Positions 8,227 to 15,286 of a DNA stretch of 64,000 nucleotides are shown here, piece after piece; position 1 is the stretch's first letter, and the number at the start of each line of letters is the position of its first letter. Origin of the DNA: Oscillospiraceae bacterium. Its GTDB lineage: Bacteria; Bacillota; Clostridia; Oscillospirales; Oscillospiraceae. Both the position numbers and the translations under genes were made by a program. Location: assembly GCA_902795045.1 (NCBI GenBank), contig CADBJU010000015.1, positions 41,514 through 105,513 on the forward strand, read 5' to 3'. Below the pieces are notes generated by a model. The model saw nothing but the letters and a program-made list of their open reading frames with translations, made no database searches and was not told the origin of the DNA.

Positions 8227-9741
8227 TCAGCCGACGCTCTCGAACTCCTTGACGATGGTCTTGCTCGGCTCGGGGGTGCAGAGGGAGACGACCACGATGA
8301 AGATGCAGGAGATCACGAAAGCGGGAAGCAGCTCGTAGATGGCGAAGACGCCGCCTTTGGGGGCGATGAGGAACTTCCAGACGAAAATCATGATCATGCC
8401 GGAGGCCATGCCCGCGATGGCGCCCTGCTTGTTGCAGCGTTTCCAGAACAGGGCAAAGAGCATCACAGGGCCGAAGGTCGCGCCGAAGCCGGCCCAGGCG
8501 AAGGACACCACGCGGAAGATGGAGCTGTTGGGGTTGGAGGCGAAGATCACGCCGAGGATGGCAACGCCGATGACCGTGAGGCGGGCAATGAGCATGTTGG
8601 TCTTGTCGTCGAGCTTCTTGCCCAGCACGTCGTTGAGGAGGTTCTTGGTCACGCCGGAGGCGGCGCCGAGAAGCTGGGCGTCGGCGGTGGACATGGTGGC
8701 GGCGAGGATGCCCGCGAGGATGAAGCCGCCGATGACGGCCGCGAGGAAGCCCTTCTGTGCGATCAGGTGGGCGACGTTCACGATCATGTTCTCGGCCTCG
8801 GGTTCGCTGCCCGGGAGCGCGATGGCGCCGGTTTTGGTCATGCCGAAGCCGATGATGCCGATGAGCACCGCAACGCCCAGGGAGATCACGCACCAGATGG
8901 AACCCACACGGCGGGACAGGGAGAGCTTCTCCTCGTCCTCAACGGCCATGAAGTGGACCAGGATGTGCGGCATGCCGAAGTAGCCGAGGCCCCAGGCCAT
9001 GGTGGAGACGATCATCAGGAAGGTGTAGGAGCCGGGGGTCGTGGACTGGATGTTGGTGCTGGCAAAGAGGCTCAGGTAGCCGGGCACAGAGCGGGCGTTG
9101 TCCATCACGGCGCTCCAGCCGCCGGCGGCGTTGATGCCGAAGAAGCACACGACGATGAGGGCAAAGGTCATGACAATGGACTGAATCAGGCTCGTGACGG
9201 AGGCCGCCATGAAGCCGCCGAGGGCGCAGTAGGCGACGATGACTGCGGCCGAGATGATCATGGAGGGCATGTAGGCAAAGCCGAAGAGGCTGTTGAAGAG
9301 CTTGCCGCAGGCGGCAAAGCCGGAGGCCGTGTAGGGCACGAAGAAGACAATGATGGTCAGCGCGCCGATGGTCTCGATGAGCTTGGTATTGTCACGAAAA
9401 CGCGTGGCGAGAAAGTCCGGCACGGTGATGGAGCCGAGCTTTGCCGAATACCGGCGCAGGCGCTTGGCAACAATGAGCCAGTTGAGGTAGGTGCCGAGGG
9501 ACAGGCCGATGGCCGTCCAGCTCGCTTCGGCCACGCCGCAGAACAGCGCGAGACCCGGCACGCCCATCAGCAGATAGGCGCTCATGTCGGAGGCCTCGGT
9601 GCTCATGGCGGTCACGATCGGGCCGAGCTTTCTGCCGCCGAGGTAGAAGTCCTCGGAGGTTTTGTTGTTGGAGTACTTGAATCCGATGGCCAGCATACCG
9701 ACGAGGTATACGGCGATGGCGATAAGGATGATGGTATTCAT
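8227..9741 (-). CDS. putP: Sodium/proline symporter
   Basis: Sodium:solute symporter family protein of 504 residues with about 13 membrane segments. The N-terminal region YSNNKTSEDFYLGGRKLGPIVTAMSTEASDMSAYLLMG carries the PutP-type sodium-site motifs (SAYLLMGVPG, FLATRFRDN, ADAQLLGAASG). It imports proline with Na+ across the cytoplasmic membrane. It is transcribed divergently from a LysR-type regulator 174 bp away, which suggests local control. It ends at a strong hairpin terminator. Proline is the best-supported substrate; a related solute remains possible. Confidence 0.88.
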   Translation of the reverse strand: MNTIILIAIAVYLVGMLAIGFKYSNNKTSEDFYLGGRKLGPIVTAMSTEASDMSAYLLMGVPGLALFCGVAEASWTAIGLSLGTYLNWLIVAKRLRRYSAKLGSITVPDFLATRFRDNTKLIETIGALTIIVFFVPYTASGFAACGKLFNSLFGFAYMPSMIISAAVIVAYCALGGFMAASVTSLIQSIVMTFALIVVCFFGINAAGGWSAVMDNARSVPGYLSLFASTNIQSTTPGSYTFLMIVSTMAWGLGYFGMPHILVHFMAVEDEEKLSLSRRVGSIWCVISLGVAVLIGIIGFGMTKTGAIALPGSEPEAENMIVNVAHLIAQKGFLAAVIGGFILAGILAATMSTADAQLLGAASGVTKNLLNDVLGKKLDDKTNMLIARLTVIGVAILGVIFASNPNSSIFRVVSFAWAGFGATFGPVMLFALFWKRCNKQGAIAGMASGMIMIFVWKFLIAPKGGVFAIYELLPAFVISCIFIVVVSLCTPEPSKTIVKEFESVG

Positions 9742-9776
9742 GGTTGACGACCTCTCTTTTCTTGGGGATGCTTTGC

Positions 9777-9804
9777 ATTATAGCGGACGGGCACGTTTCT
9801 TCAA
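9777..9804 (-). promoter_or_regulatory. Predicted putP promoter
   Basis: On the minus strand: TTGAAG (-35), 16-bp spacer, TATAAT (-10, plus-strand 9777-9782), 36 bp ahead of the putP start. Confidence 0.55.
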
Positions 9805-9826
9805 TCGTCAATTTTCCCAAAAGGAC

Positions 9827-9854
9827 TTGATAATTCAAAAATTTTTCATATAAT
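9827..9854 (+). promoter_or_regulatory. Predicted promoter of the LysR-type regulator
   Basis: TTGATA (9827-9832), 16-bp spacer, TATAAT (9849-9854), in an AT-rich segment of the divergent intergenic region. Confidence 0.6.
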
Positions 9855-9873
9855 AGAAAAGAAGATAATTTAT

Positions 9874-9889
9874 TTCATGTATGCATGAA
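9874..9889. promoter_or_regulatory. Palindrome, candidate LysR operator
   Basis: TTCATG-TATG-CATGAA is a perfect dyad lying between the predicted regulator promoter and its start codon. LysR regulators usually bind T-N11-A dyads in the divergent promoter region, so autoregulation or co-regulation of putP is plausible. Inference only. Confidence 0.4.
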
Positions 9890-9915
9890 GATTTTTCATG
9901 TAAAGGATGTTTGCA

Positions 9916-10794
9916 ATGGCACTGGACAAGTATCAGACCCTCATGACCGTGGTGGACACCGGGAGTCTCACCCGCGCCGCCGAGCAGCTGGACTGCACCC
10001 AATCGGCGGTGAGCCACTGTCTCGACGCGCTGGAGAAGGAGCTGGGCTTTGCGGTGCTGAAACGAAGCCGCGCGGGAGTCCGGCTCACGAATGAGGGCGA
10101 GCGCCTGCTGCCCGCGGTGCGCGGCTTACTCGGCGCGGCGGAGCAGCTCAGGCAGACGGCGTCCTCCATCCGGGGGCTCGAGTCCGGCACGGTGCGCATC
10201 GGGGCCTTCACCTCGGTGGCCGTGCACTGGCTGCCGCCGATTTTAAAGGAGTTTCAGCACGACTTTCCGAAGGTGGACTTCCGGCTTCTAAACGGCGACT
10301 ACCACGATGTGGAACAGTGGCTGACGGACGGGAGCGTGGACGTGGGCTTTGTGGCCCTGCCTTCGCCGGTGGACTGCGAGTGCATCCCGCTGATGGAGGA
10401 CAGGCTGCTGGCGATCCTGCCGCGCGGCAGCCGCTTTGAAAGCTACCCAAAATTTCCGCTGGTGGAGTGCGAGACCGAGCCGTTTATCAGCCTCCTGGAA
10501 AGCTCCGACCACGACGCGCGCCGCGCCCTCGAGGCCGCCGGGGTCAGGCCCAATGTGCGCTTTTACACCAAGGACGACTATGCGGTCATCGCCATGGTGG
10601 AGCAGGGTCTGGGCGTGAGCATCATGCCGGAGCTGCTGCTCAAAGGGCGAAACTACGACCTGCAGATCCTGCCGCTCATCCCCGAGGCCAGGCGCACCAT
10701 CGGCCTCGCCGTCGCCGCCGGCAGCAAGGCAGGCCCCGCCACGAGAAGGTTTGCCGATTATGTGGTGCGGTACGTCACAGCGAACAAAAATTGA
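9916..10794 (+). CDS. LysR-family transcriptional regulator
   Basis: A 292-residue LTTR with an N-terminal winged helix-turn-helix (ALDKYQTLMTVVDTGSLTRAAEQLDCTQSAVSHCLDALEKELG) and a C-terminal periplasmic-binding-type co-inducer domain (about residues 88-290). ATG 9916 was preferred over the in-frame ATG 9907 because AAAGGA sits eight bases upstream of 9916 and overlaps 9907. It is divergent from putP, a likely target. Its TGA stop (10792-10794) falls in the terminal repeat of a family C element, so the present C-terminus may have been set by insertion of that element. Confidence 0.9.
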   Translation: MALDKYQTLMTVVDTGSLTRAAEQLDCTQSAVSHCLDALEKELGFAVLKRSRAGVRLTNEGERLLPAVRGLLGAAEQLRQTASSIRGLESGTVRIGAFTSVAVHWLPPILKEFQHDFPKVDFRLLNGDYHDVEQWLTDGSVDVGFVALPSPVDCECIPLMEDRLLAILPRGSRFESYPKFPLVECETEPFISLLESSDHDARRALEAAGVRPNVRFYTKDDYAVIAMVEQGLGVSIMPELLLKGRNYDLQILPLIPEARRTIGLAVAAGSKAGPATRRFADYVVRYVTANKN

Positions 10795-10952
10795 AAAGTG
10801 AAAAGTGGAAAGTGAAGGAGCGGCTTCGCCGTGATTATATGAGGCTCCGCCCTCAGAGATGTTCCTTGAATGGAACCAACTTTCGCTTCTGATATAATTC
10901 ATCCACGAAGCGGACACCATCATTTTCACTTTTCACTTTCCACTCTTCACTT
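10792..10952. repeat. Family C inverted-repeat element
   Basis: The left end TGAAAAGTGAAAAGTGGAAA (10792-10817) is repeated inverted at the right end (10924-10952, TTCACTTTTCACTTTCCAC). The interior shares GAAGGAGCGGCTTCGCCG and GAAGCGGACACC with the copy at 4092-4367 but has no coding sequence. It supplies the stop codon of the LysR gene. Confidence 0.7.
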
Positions 10953-11030
10953 TATTTACGGCTATTTCCCTCCCGTTTGCGACCGTTTTCGCATCCCCTC
11001 TCCGCTATAATGACGAGCGGGAGGTGGAAA

Positions 11031-11786
11031 ATGATGAGAAAACGGGAAGCCCTGCTGATCGCCGCATGCTGCCTTGTCTGGTCGTTTTCGCTGCACGGCT
11101 TTGCGGAGACGGCGCTGCTGCCGGAGCACATGCATGTCCGCATCCTGCACCCGCCGGCGGAGACCCCCGAGCCGACACCGACTCCGAGCCCGACGCCCGC
11201 TCCCACGCCGCTCCCGACGCGGACGCCTGAGGAAGGCAATTATCTCTTTCTTGGACATAAGACCTGGAAGACGCCGGTGGACATGGCGGGCTACTACCTG
11301 TTGGACATGCGCGAGGCGGCGGAGAGGGCCGATGTTCCCGAGGGCCGGGCCGCAGAGAAGGCCCGCAATGCCGCCCTCAAGGCGGGCGGCGAGGGGGAGC
11401 CGATCAGCTTTGACGATCTGCTGCTCCTGTCACGGGTGCTCGACGCCATGGCGGGCAGCGACTGGCTGACGGATGATTTCCGCATGTGCGTGGGCGAGGT
11501 GGTCTTAAACCGCGTGGCGTCTCCGGAGTTTCCCGACACGCTGCACGATGTGGTCTATCAGCGGGGACAGTACACGGTGGTGAACACCGCCCGCTTTTCC
11601 ACGATCGTGCCCCGGCGCGAGTGCGTGGACTGCGCGCTGCGCCTGCTGCTGGGGGAGCGGCACATGGTCCCCGCGGTGGTGTACCAGGCCGATTACTTAC
11701 AGGGGGAACTGTTCACCATGTTCCCCGACCGCCAGCTCGGCAGCACCTACTTCTGCCTGAGCAGCAGGCTGGATCTGTATCCGTAA
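11031..11786 (+). CDS. SleB-like cell-wall hydrolase family protein, secreted
   Basis: A 251-residue exported protein: signal peptide (REALLIAACCLVWSFSLHGFA), a Pro/Thr-rich linker at about residues 45-67, then a Hydrolase_2 (SleB/CwlJ-like) domain at about 128-245 with VGEVVLNRVASPEFPDTLHD and VVYQRGQYTVV. In SleB the region before this has GEARGE with the catalytic Glu. Here the aligned stretch is LLSRVLDAMAGSDW, so the Glu position is Met140. It may be inactive or use another residue. The start at 11031 has GGGAGGTGGAAA directly upstream. A role in spore or vegetative peptidoglycan is inferred. Confidence 0.75.
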   Translation: MMRKREALLIAACCLVWSFSLHGFAETALLPEHMHVRILHPPAETPEPTPTPSPTPAPTPLPTRTPEEGNYLFLGHKTWKTPVDMAGYYLLDMREAAERADVPEGRAAEKARNAALKAGGEGEPISFDDLLLLSRVLDAMAGSDWLTDDFRMCVGEVVLNRVASPEFPDTLHDVVYQRGQYTVVNTARFSTIVPRRECVDCALRLLLGERHMVPAVVYQADYLQGELFTMFPDRQLGSTYFCLSSRLDLYP

Positions 11787-11839
11787 GACACAAAGGGCTG
11801 TCTTGAAACGTATACCAATACAAAGCCAACTGCAAAACC

Positions 11840-11921
11840 GTAGGGGCCGATCCCCAGATCGACCCGCCGAACAACGTACATTGTTGATATATGGCGGGCC
11901 GATGAGGGCATCGGCCCCTAC
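11840..11921. repeat. Family D interspersed repeat
   Basis: Bounded by GTAGGGGCCGA and its inverse TCGGCCCCTAC, with a second internal pair (GACCCGCCGA / GGCGGGCC). Two longer copies lie at 28788-28938 and 62815-63012. It is located after the stop of the cell-wall hydrolase gene and may act as a transcript end. Confidence 0.7.
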
Positions 11922-11946
11922 TACATTTTGAGACAGCGCCCTTGTC

Positions 11947-12684
11947 TTATCTCTTTTTCAGCAAAAAGCTCTCGCCGCAGACGTAGGGGGAGCCGTGGAC
12001 ATTGTGGCGCACCTGGGCGGCCATGGCCTCGCGCCCGGTGACAACGAAGCCCCCGAGCCGGTCGATGCCGCAGTCCAGAAGCTCAGGGCACATGGGCACC
12101 GACGGGCCGGTCAGGATCGTGACGGCGTTTTTGCACAGCTCGAGCAAATGAGGCAGGGTTTTGTTGATCAGGCTGCTGCCGGTGATGAGCACCACGTCAC
12201 ACCGCGGCAAAAGCCAGTCGCAGGCGGCGTCCGGGTAGTCGCCGAGGCGCGGACGGCGCTCGAGTACGTACACCGCGCGGGCAATGTCCCGCAGGCCCCG
12301 CGGCCCGTTCATGTGGCCGACGATGCCGACGGTCTTGTCATGAAGGTCAAGGCCCACAGTGGGGTAGACATCCCCCGGCAGGGCACAGCCCAGCGCCGCC
12401 ATGCGCTCCGGCGTGTTATAGAAGGCGTTGCAGGCGGCAAGGCCGAAGCTTGCCTCCGTGAGGTTCCAGCTCCTTGCCGCCTTTGCAGCTTCTTTAAGCG
12501 GCAGGCCGCAAAGGCCGTCGGGGTACAGAGCGGGAATGCTGTTGCCCGGGGTCATCATGCCGAGGCCCATGCCCTCCTCTGCCTCCGCCATGGCCCAGCA
12601 CTCGCCGCCCACGGTTTGGAGCACCGGCGCGGCGCTCGTCACGTTTTCGATCAGCGCGTCATATAAAGCGAGCTTGTTTGACAT
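11947..12684 (-). CDS. DUF4213/DUF364 domain protein
   Basis: A 245-residue protein with an N-terminal DUF4213 region and a C-terminal DUF364 Rossmann-like region (TVGIVGHMNGPRGLRDIA; LERRPRLGDYPDAACDWLLPRCDVVLITGSSLINKTL). Family members are described as putative heavy-metal chelation or metal-handling proteins, sometimes near molybdenum or metal transport genes; no such neighbour is present here. Conserved Asn/Thr/Gly residues of the C-terminal sheet are intact. The real substrate is unknown. Confidence 0.82.
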   Translation of the reverse strand: MSNKLALYDALIENVTSAAPVLQTVGGECWAMAEAEEGMGLGMMTPGNSIPALYPDGLCGLPLKEAAKAARSWNLTEASFGLAACNAFYNTPERMAALGCALPGDVYPTVGLDLHDKTVGIVGHMNGPRGLRDIARAVYVLERRPRLGDYPDAACDWLLPRCDVVLITGSSLINKTLPHLLELCKNAVTILTGPSVPMCPELLDCGIDRLGGFVVTGREAMAAQVRHNVHGSPYVCGESFLLKKR

Positions 12685-12721
12685 ATCGTTCCCCTTTTCT
12701 TTTTCACATAAACTGTTTTCA

Positions 12722-12750
12722 TTGACAAAGCGCTCTGCCTTCTGTAGAAT
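12722..12750 (+). promoter_or_regulatory. Sigma-A promoter of the small hydrophobic ORF
   Basis: TTGACA (12722-12727), 17-bp spacer, TAGAAT (12745-12750). A start near 12757 would give a 5' leader of about 67 nt before the ORF at 12824. Confidence 0.75.
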
Positions 12751-12799
12751 ATCTATGGGGCGTTGCCATTTTCCCAGTATACGGTAGGCGGTTCCGTCA

Positions 12800-12818
12800 C
12801 ACCACCCGAAGGGGGGTG
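12800..12818 (+). promoter_or_regulatory. Hairpin sequestering the Shine-Dalgarno sequence
   Basis: CACCACCC pairs with GGGGGGTG (one A-G mismatch, three-base loop). The purine-rich ribosome binding site of the small ORF lies in the 3' arm, so translation should be blocked unless the structure opens. The adjoining leader segment 12782-12798 can also pair with the transcript's own 3' region 12941-12957 over 17 positions including four G-U pairs. Confidence 0.6.
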
Positions 12819-12823
12819 TTGAT

Positions 12824-12907
12824 ATGCCGATTACAATAACGTTTCACATCTTTGGATGCACTGTTACGATTACTGTAAAAAGCGGAAGCCGCCACTCTGC
12901 CAAGTGA
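12824..12907 (+). CDS. 27-residue hydrophobic peptide, candidate type I toxin
   Basis: The frame reads MPITITFHIFGCTVTITVK followed by SGSRHSAK: a short amphipathic/hydrophobic segment and a basic tail, the layout of small membrane-acting type I toxins. It has its own near-consensus promoter, a strong but occluded ribosome binding site, and a convergent antisense transcript that overlaps its 3' end. It is too short for standard gene calling. I do not recognise a named family with certainty. The alternative is a leader peptide, but no downstream gene on the same strand exists to be regulated. Confidence 0.6.
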   Translation: MPITITFHIFGCTVTITVKSGSRHSAK

Positions 12908-12971
12908 CGGCTTCTTAGTACATATCTAAGACCATAACCGGGCGGAACCGTTTACCGGCAACGCCTTTTCT
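12874..12971 (-). ncRNA. Predicted antisense RNA, candidate antitoxin
   Basis: Expected from the perfect minus-strand promoter at 12978-13006. Transcription would start near 12971 and end at a hairpin (GAAGCCG / CGGCTTC arms, 12885-12914) followed on the minus strand by CGCTTTTT. The product of about 98 nt is fully complementary to the last codons and 3' region of the 27-residue ORF transcript. It also carries a copy of the sequence found in that transcript's 5' leader. Confidence 0.6.
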
Positions 12972-12977
12972 ATTTTT

Positions 12978-13006
12978 ATTATACTTGCAGCAAAGCAAAA
13001 TGTCAA
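12978..13006 (-). promoter_or_regulatory. Perfect-consensus sigma-A promoter for the antisense RNA
   Basis: On the minus strand TTGACA (13006-13001), 17-bp spacer, TATAAT (12983-12978): no mismatch to consensus. It lies just beyond the methylase stop and points into the small ORF. A promoter this strong with no ORF downstream argues for a regulatory RNA. Confidence 0.8.
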
Positions 13007-13015
13007 GGCAGAGGT

Positions 13016-13951
13016 TTATTTCTTCCTTTTCTGCATTGCAAAGGTGTTGCGCTCCCAGAACACGCCGTCCGCGTAGCCCTGGATGGCGGGCGCTTCGTTT
13101 GCCAGCTCCAGGCGCTTTTCGCACCAGACGCAGTAGAGGGGGTTTTGCTCGACGCCCACGAAGTGCCGCCCCAGCTTCTTTGCCGTGACGGCGGTGCTGC
13201 CCGAGCCGAGGAAGGGATCGAGCACGATGCCGCCCGCGGGGCAGCTTGCGAGGATGAGCTTTGCCAGCAGCTTTTCCGGCTTCTGTGTGGGGTGGGCGGT
13301 GTTCTCCGGCATGGACCAGTAGGGCACGGAGATGTCGTCCCAAAAGTTGGAGGGGGCCGTGTCCCGGAAGCGGCCGTCTTCGGTCTCCTCCCAGTCCTTG
13401 GGCTTTCCGCCCTCACGGTAGGGGGCGATGACGCGTCGGCGCTGTCTGACCGCGTCCAGGTCAAAATAATAGTTCTCCGACGCCGTGGCAAACCAGATGT
13501 CCTCCATGGCGTTTTTCCAGTTTTTCTTCGCGCCGCGCCCTTTCTCCCGCTGCCAGGTGATGCGGTTTCGCACCGTGAGTTTTTCCTCCAGCACCCGCCC
13601 GATCACAAGGCTTGAGCGCCAGTCGCAGCAGACATAGACGCTGCCGTCCGGTTTCAGCAAGGGCAGGCAGGCCGCCAGCCAGCGGCGGGTGTACGCCTCG
13701 TAAGTCTCATCGTCCGTGCGGGCAAAGCGGCTGCCGTGGAAGTCCTTGGAGAGATTATAGGGCGGGTCCGCGATCAAGAGATCCGCAAAGCCGCGCGGCA
13801 ACAGCGGCAGCACCGCAAAGCTGTCGCCGCGGATCGTGCGGTTGAGGATCTCGCCAAGTGCCGCGGGGGCGCTCACTTCGACGCAGCGGGCGAGGTATTC
13901 TCTGCCCTGCTCCAGATCCAGATCTATGGTTTTGTTTCTCTCTGCCTTCAA
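13016..13951 (-). CDS. DNA (adenine/cytosine amino) methyltransferase, orphan
   Basis: A 311-residue amino-methyltransferase of the beta arrangement. Catalytic motif IV DPPYNLSKDFHG is near residue 61 and the SAM-binding motif DPFLGSGSTAVTAKKLGRHFVGVE is near the C-terminus (about 246-270), with a target-recognition region between (WQREKGRGAKKNWKNAMEDIWF). It methylates an exocyclic amino group, most likely N6-adenine. No restriction endonuclease gene is adjacent, so it behaves as an orphan. The stop codon of the downstream PPTase gene's 5' neighbour overlaps by 4 bp: the methylase start overlaps the PPTase end (13948-13951), so the two are cotranscribed. Confidence 0.88.
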   Translation of the reverse strand: MKAERNKTIDLDLEQGREYLARCVEVSAPAALGEILNRTIRGDSFAVLPLLPRGFADLLIADPPYNLSKDFHGSRFARTDDETYEAYTRRWLAACLPLLKPDGSVYVCCDWRSSLVIGRVLEEKLTVRNRITWQREKGRGAKKNWKNAMEDIWFATASENYYFDLDAVRQRRRVIAPYREGGKPKDWEETEDGRFRDTAPSNFWDDISVPYWSMPENTAHPTQKPEKLLAKLILASCPAGGIVLDPFLGSGSTAVTAKKLGRHFVGVEQNPLYCVWCEKRLELANEAPAIQGYADGVFWERNTFAMQKRKK

Positions 13952-14613
13952 GCGCAGGCCTCCCCGAAATCCACATATACAAGCGGCGCGTCCTTAACAC
14001 CCTCCAGGCCGCACAGGGCGAGAAAGCAGTCCCCGTCCCGGAAGCTGCACAGCTGCCAGGGCCGCGCGTCCGCCGTCTGCGTGAGCTGCACCGTCTCCCC
14101 CGGGATCACGGCGAAGCTCTCCAGAGGGAGATTGAGCCCCAGGCCGATGGCTTTGATAAAGCTCTCCTTGCAGGTCCAGAGGCGGAGGAAGGCATCGGCC
14201 TGCTCGTCCACCGGATGGGAGAAGAGCCATTCCTGCTCCGCCGGGTGGAAAAAGCGCCGGGCAATCTTCATATCACAAGCGCGCGGTTCTTCGATGTCGC
14301 AGCCGATCTCCTTCGGCGACACCGCGCACAGGGCCGTGTCCCCGCTGTGGGAGAGGCTGAAACGGAAGTCCTGCAGCCCGGGCAGGTACGGCTTGCCGTT
14401 TTCGGTGACGGCGATCTCCGCCGCGCGCAGCCCCTCGTCCCCAAGCGCCCGCACCAGCAGCAGCGATGCCGCCAGCGAAAGCCGCCGCGCGCCGTCGTGT
14501 CGGAAGGCGTCGAGCTTCTCCCGCCGCGCCGGGGGAATCGTCTGTGCCAGGCGCTCAAAGCGCGCCGGGTCCGTGAGCGCCCTGGTGGTCGCGATATAGA
14601 GCCTTGTGCGCAT
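13948..14613 (-). CDS. 4'-phosphopantetheinyl transferase, Sfp-type
   Basis: Loads the phosphopantetheine arm of CoA onto carrier proteins. The 221-residue Sfp-class enzyme shows the metal/CoA-binding GCDIEEPRAC (about residue 108), FFHPAEQEWL, and LRLWTCKESFIKAIGLGL (about 163-180) containing the conserved W-x-x-K-E-x-x-x-K motif. No polyketide or non-ribosomal peptide genes lie nearby, so its carrier partner (ACP or another) cannot be told. It is the first gene of a two-gene operon with the downstream methylase. Confidence 0.9.
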   Translation of the reverse strand: MRTRLYIATTRALTDPARFERLAQTIPPARREKLDAFRHDGARRLSLAASLLLVRALGDEGLRAAEIAVTENGKPYLPGLQDFRFSLSHSGDTALCAVSPKEIGCDIEEPRACDMKIARRFFHPAEQEWLFSHPVDEQADAFLRLWTCKESFIKAIGLGLNLPLESFAVIPGETVQLTQTADARPWQLCSFRDGDCFLALCGLEGVKDAPLVYVDFGEACA

Positions 14614-14728
14614 GGTTTTGCCTCCGCTGTCTTGATGCCCTCACTTTATCACAGCGGGCGGGAAAGCACAAGGGCATGTATTCTTTATAAAATCTTGTCA
14701 AAAAGCGTTTCAATCTCCGTTTCGAGAC

Positions 14729-14757
14729 TTGAAACACTTTTATTATTATAGTATAAT
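14729..14757 (+). promoter_or_regulatory. Promoter of the Mrp-like operon
   Basis: TTGAAA (14729-14734), 17-bp spacer, TATAAT (14752-14757), 71 bp ahead of mnhE. Only this strong promoter was seen for the ten-gene operon. Confidence 0.75.
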
Positions 14758-14772
14758 ACATGGGCTTTTTTT

Positions 14773-14806
14773 GTGCGGTTTATAAAGGCCGCGCTTTTGT
14801 ATTTTT
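14773..14806 (+). promoter_or_regulatory. Leader hairpin with T-run, possible attenuator
   Basis: GTGCGG (14773-14778) pairs with CCGCGC (14789-14794), followed by TTTTGTATTTTT. Located between the promoter and the mnhE ribosome binding site, it has the form of a weak intrinsic terminator that could attenuate the operon. The controlling signal is unknown. Confidence 0.45.
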
Positions 14807-14827
14807 ACCATATGGGAGGGATACCCC

Positions 14828-15286
14828 ATGTTTGTAATCCTGCTTGCCCTCTGGCTGGTCTTCGCCGGGAGTCTGACGGTCACGAATCTGATCCTCGGCG
14901 TGCTGGTCGCGGGGCTGATTACGCTCCTGTGCACAAAGTTCATGGGCTACAGCACAAAGCGCTTTTACGGCGGGCTCAAAAAGGCCCCGGCGATTGCCGC
15001 GTACCTGGCCGAGCTTTTAAAGGAGATCGTAAAAGAGAACTTCGACGTGCTGCGCTTCATCTACCGCAAGGGCCAGCCCAAGCCAATGCTGGTGCACTTC
15101 CGCGGCGAGGTGCAGAGCGATCCGCTGCGCGTGCTGGTGGCCAATTCCATCACCCTCACCCCCGGCACCTACACGGTGCGGCTGGAGGGAGACGAGTACG
15201 CCGTGCACGCCTTGGACGAGTATTTTCAGGTGGACATTGAGTACAGCGCCTTTTTCAAGATGGCGCAGAAGGTGGAGGAGAGCTGA
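14828..15286 (+). CDS. mnhE: Mrp-type antiporter subunit E
   Basis: First gene of the operon. A 152-residue protein with two N-terminal membrane segments (MFVILLALWLVFAGSLTV; LILGVLVAGLITLLC) and a cytoplasmic domain containing NSITLTPGTYTV, the MnhE signature. GGGAGGGATACCCC precedes ATG. In Mrp complexes MnhE is needed for assembly and activity. Its stop overlaps the next start by one base. Confidence 0.93.
   Translation: MFVILLALWLVFAGSLTVTNLILGVLVAGLITLLCTKFMGYSTKRFYGGLKKAPAIAAYLAELLKEIVKENFDVLRFIYRKGQPKPMLVHFRGEVQSDPLRVLVANSITLTPGTYTVRLEGDEYAVHALDEYFQVDIEYSAFFKMAQKVEES

Noticed and set aside
13016-14613. Complete restriction-modification system
   Set aside because: Only the methylase is present; neither neighbour resembles an endonuclease.
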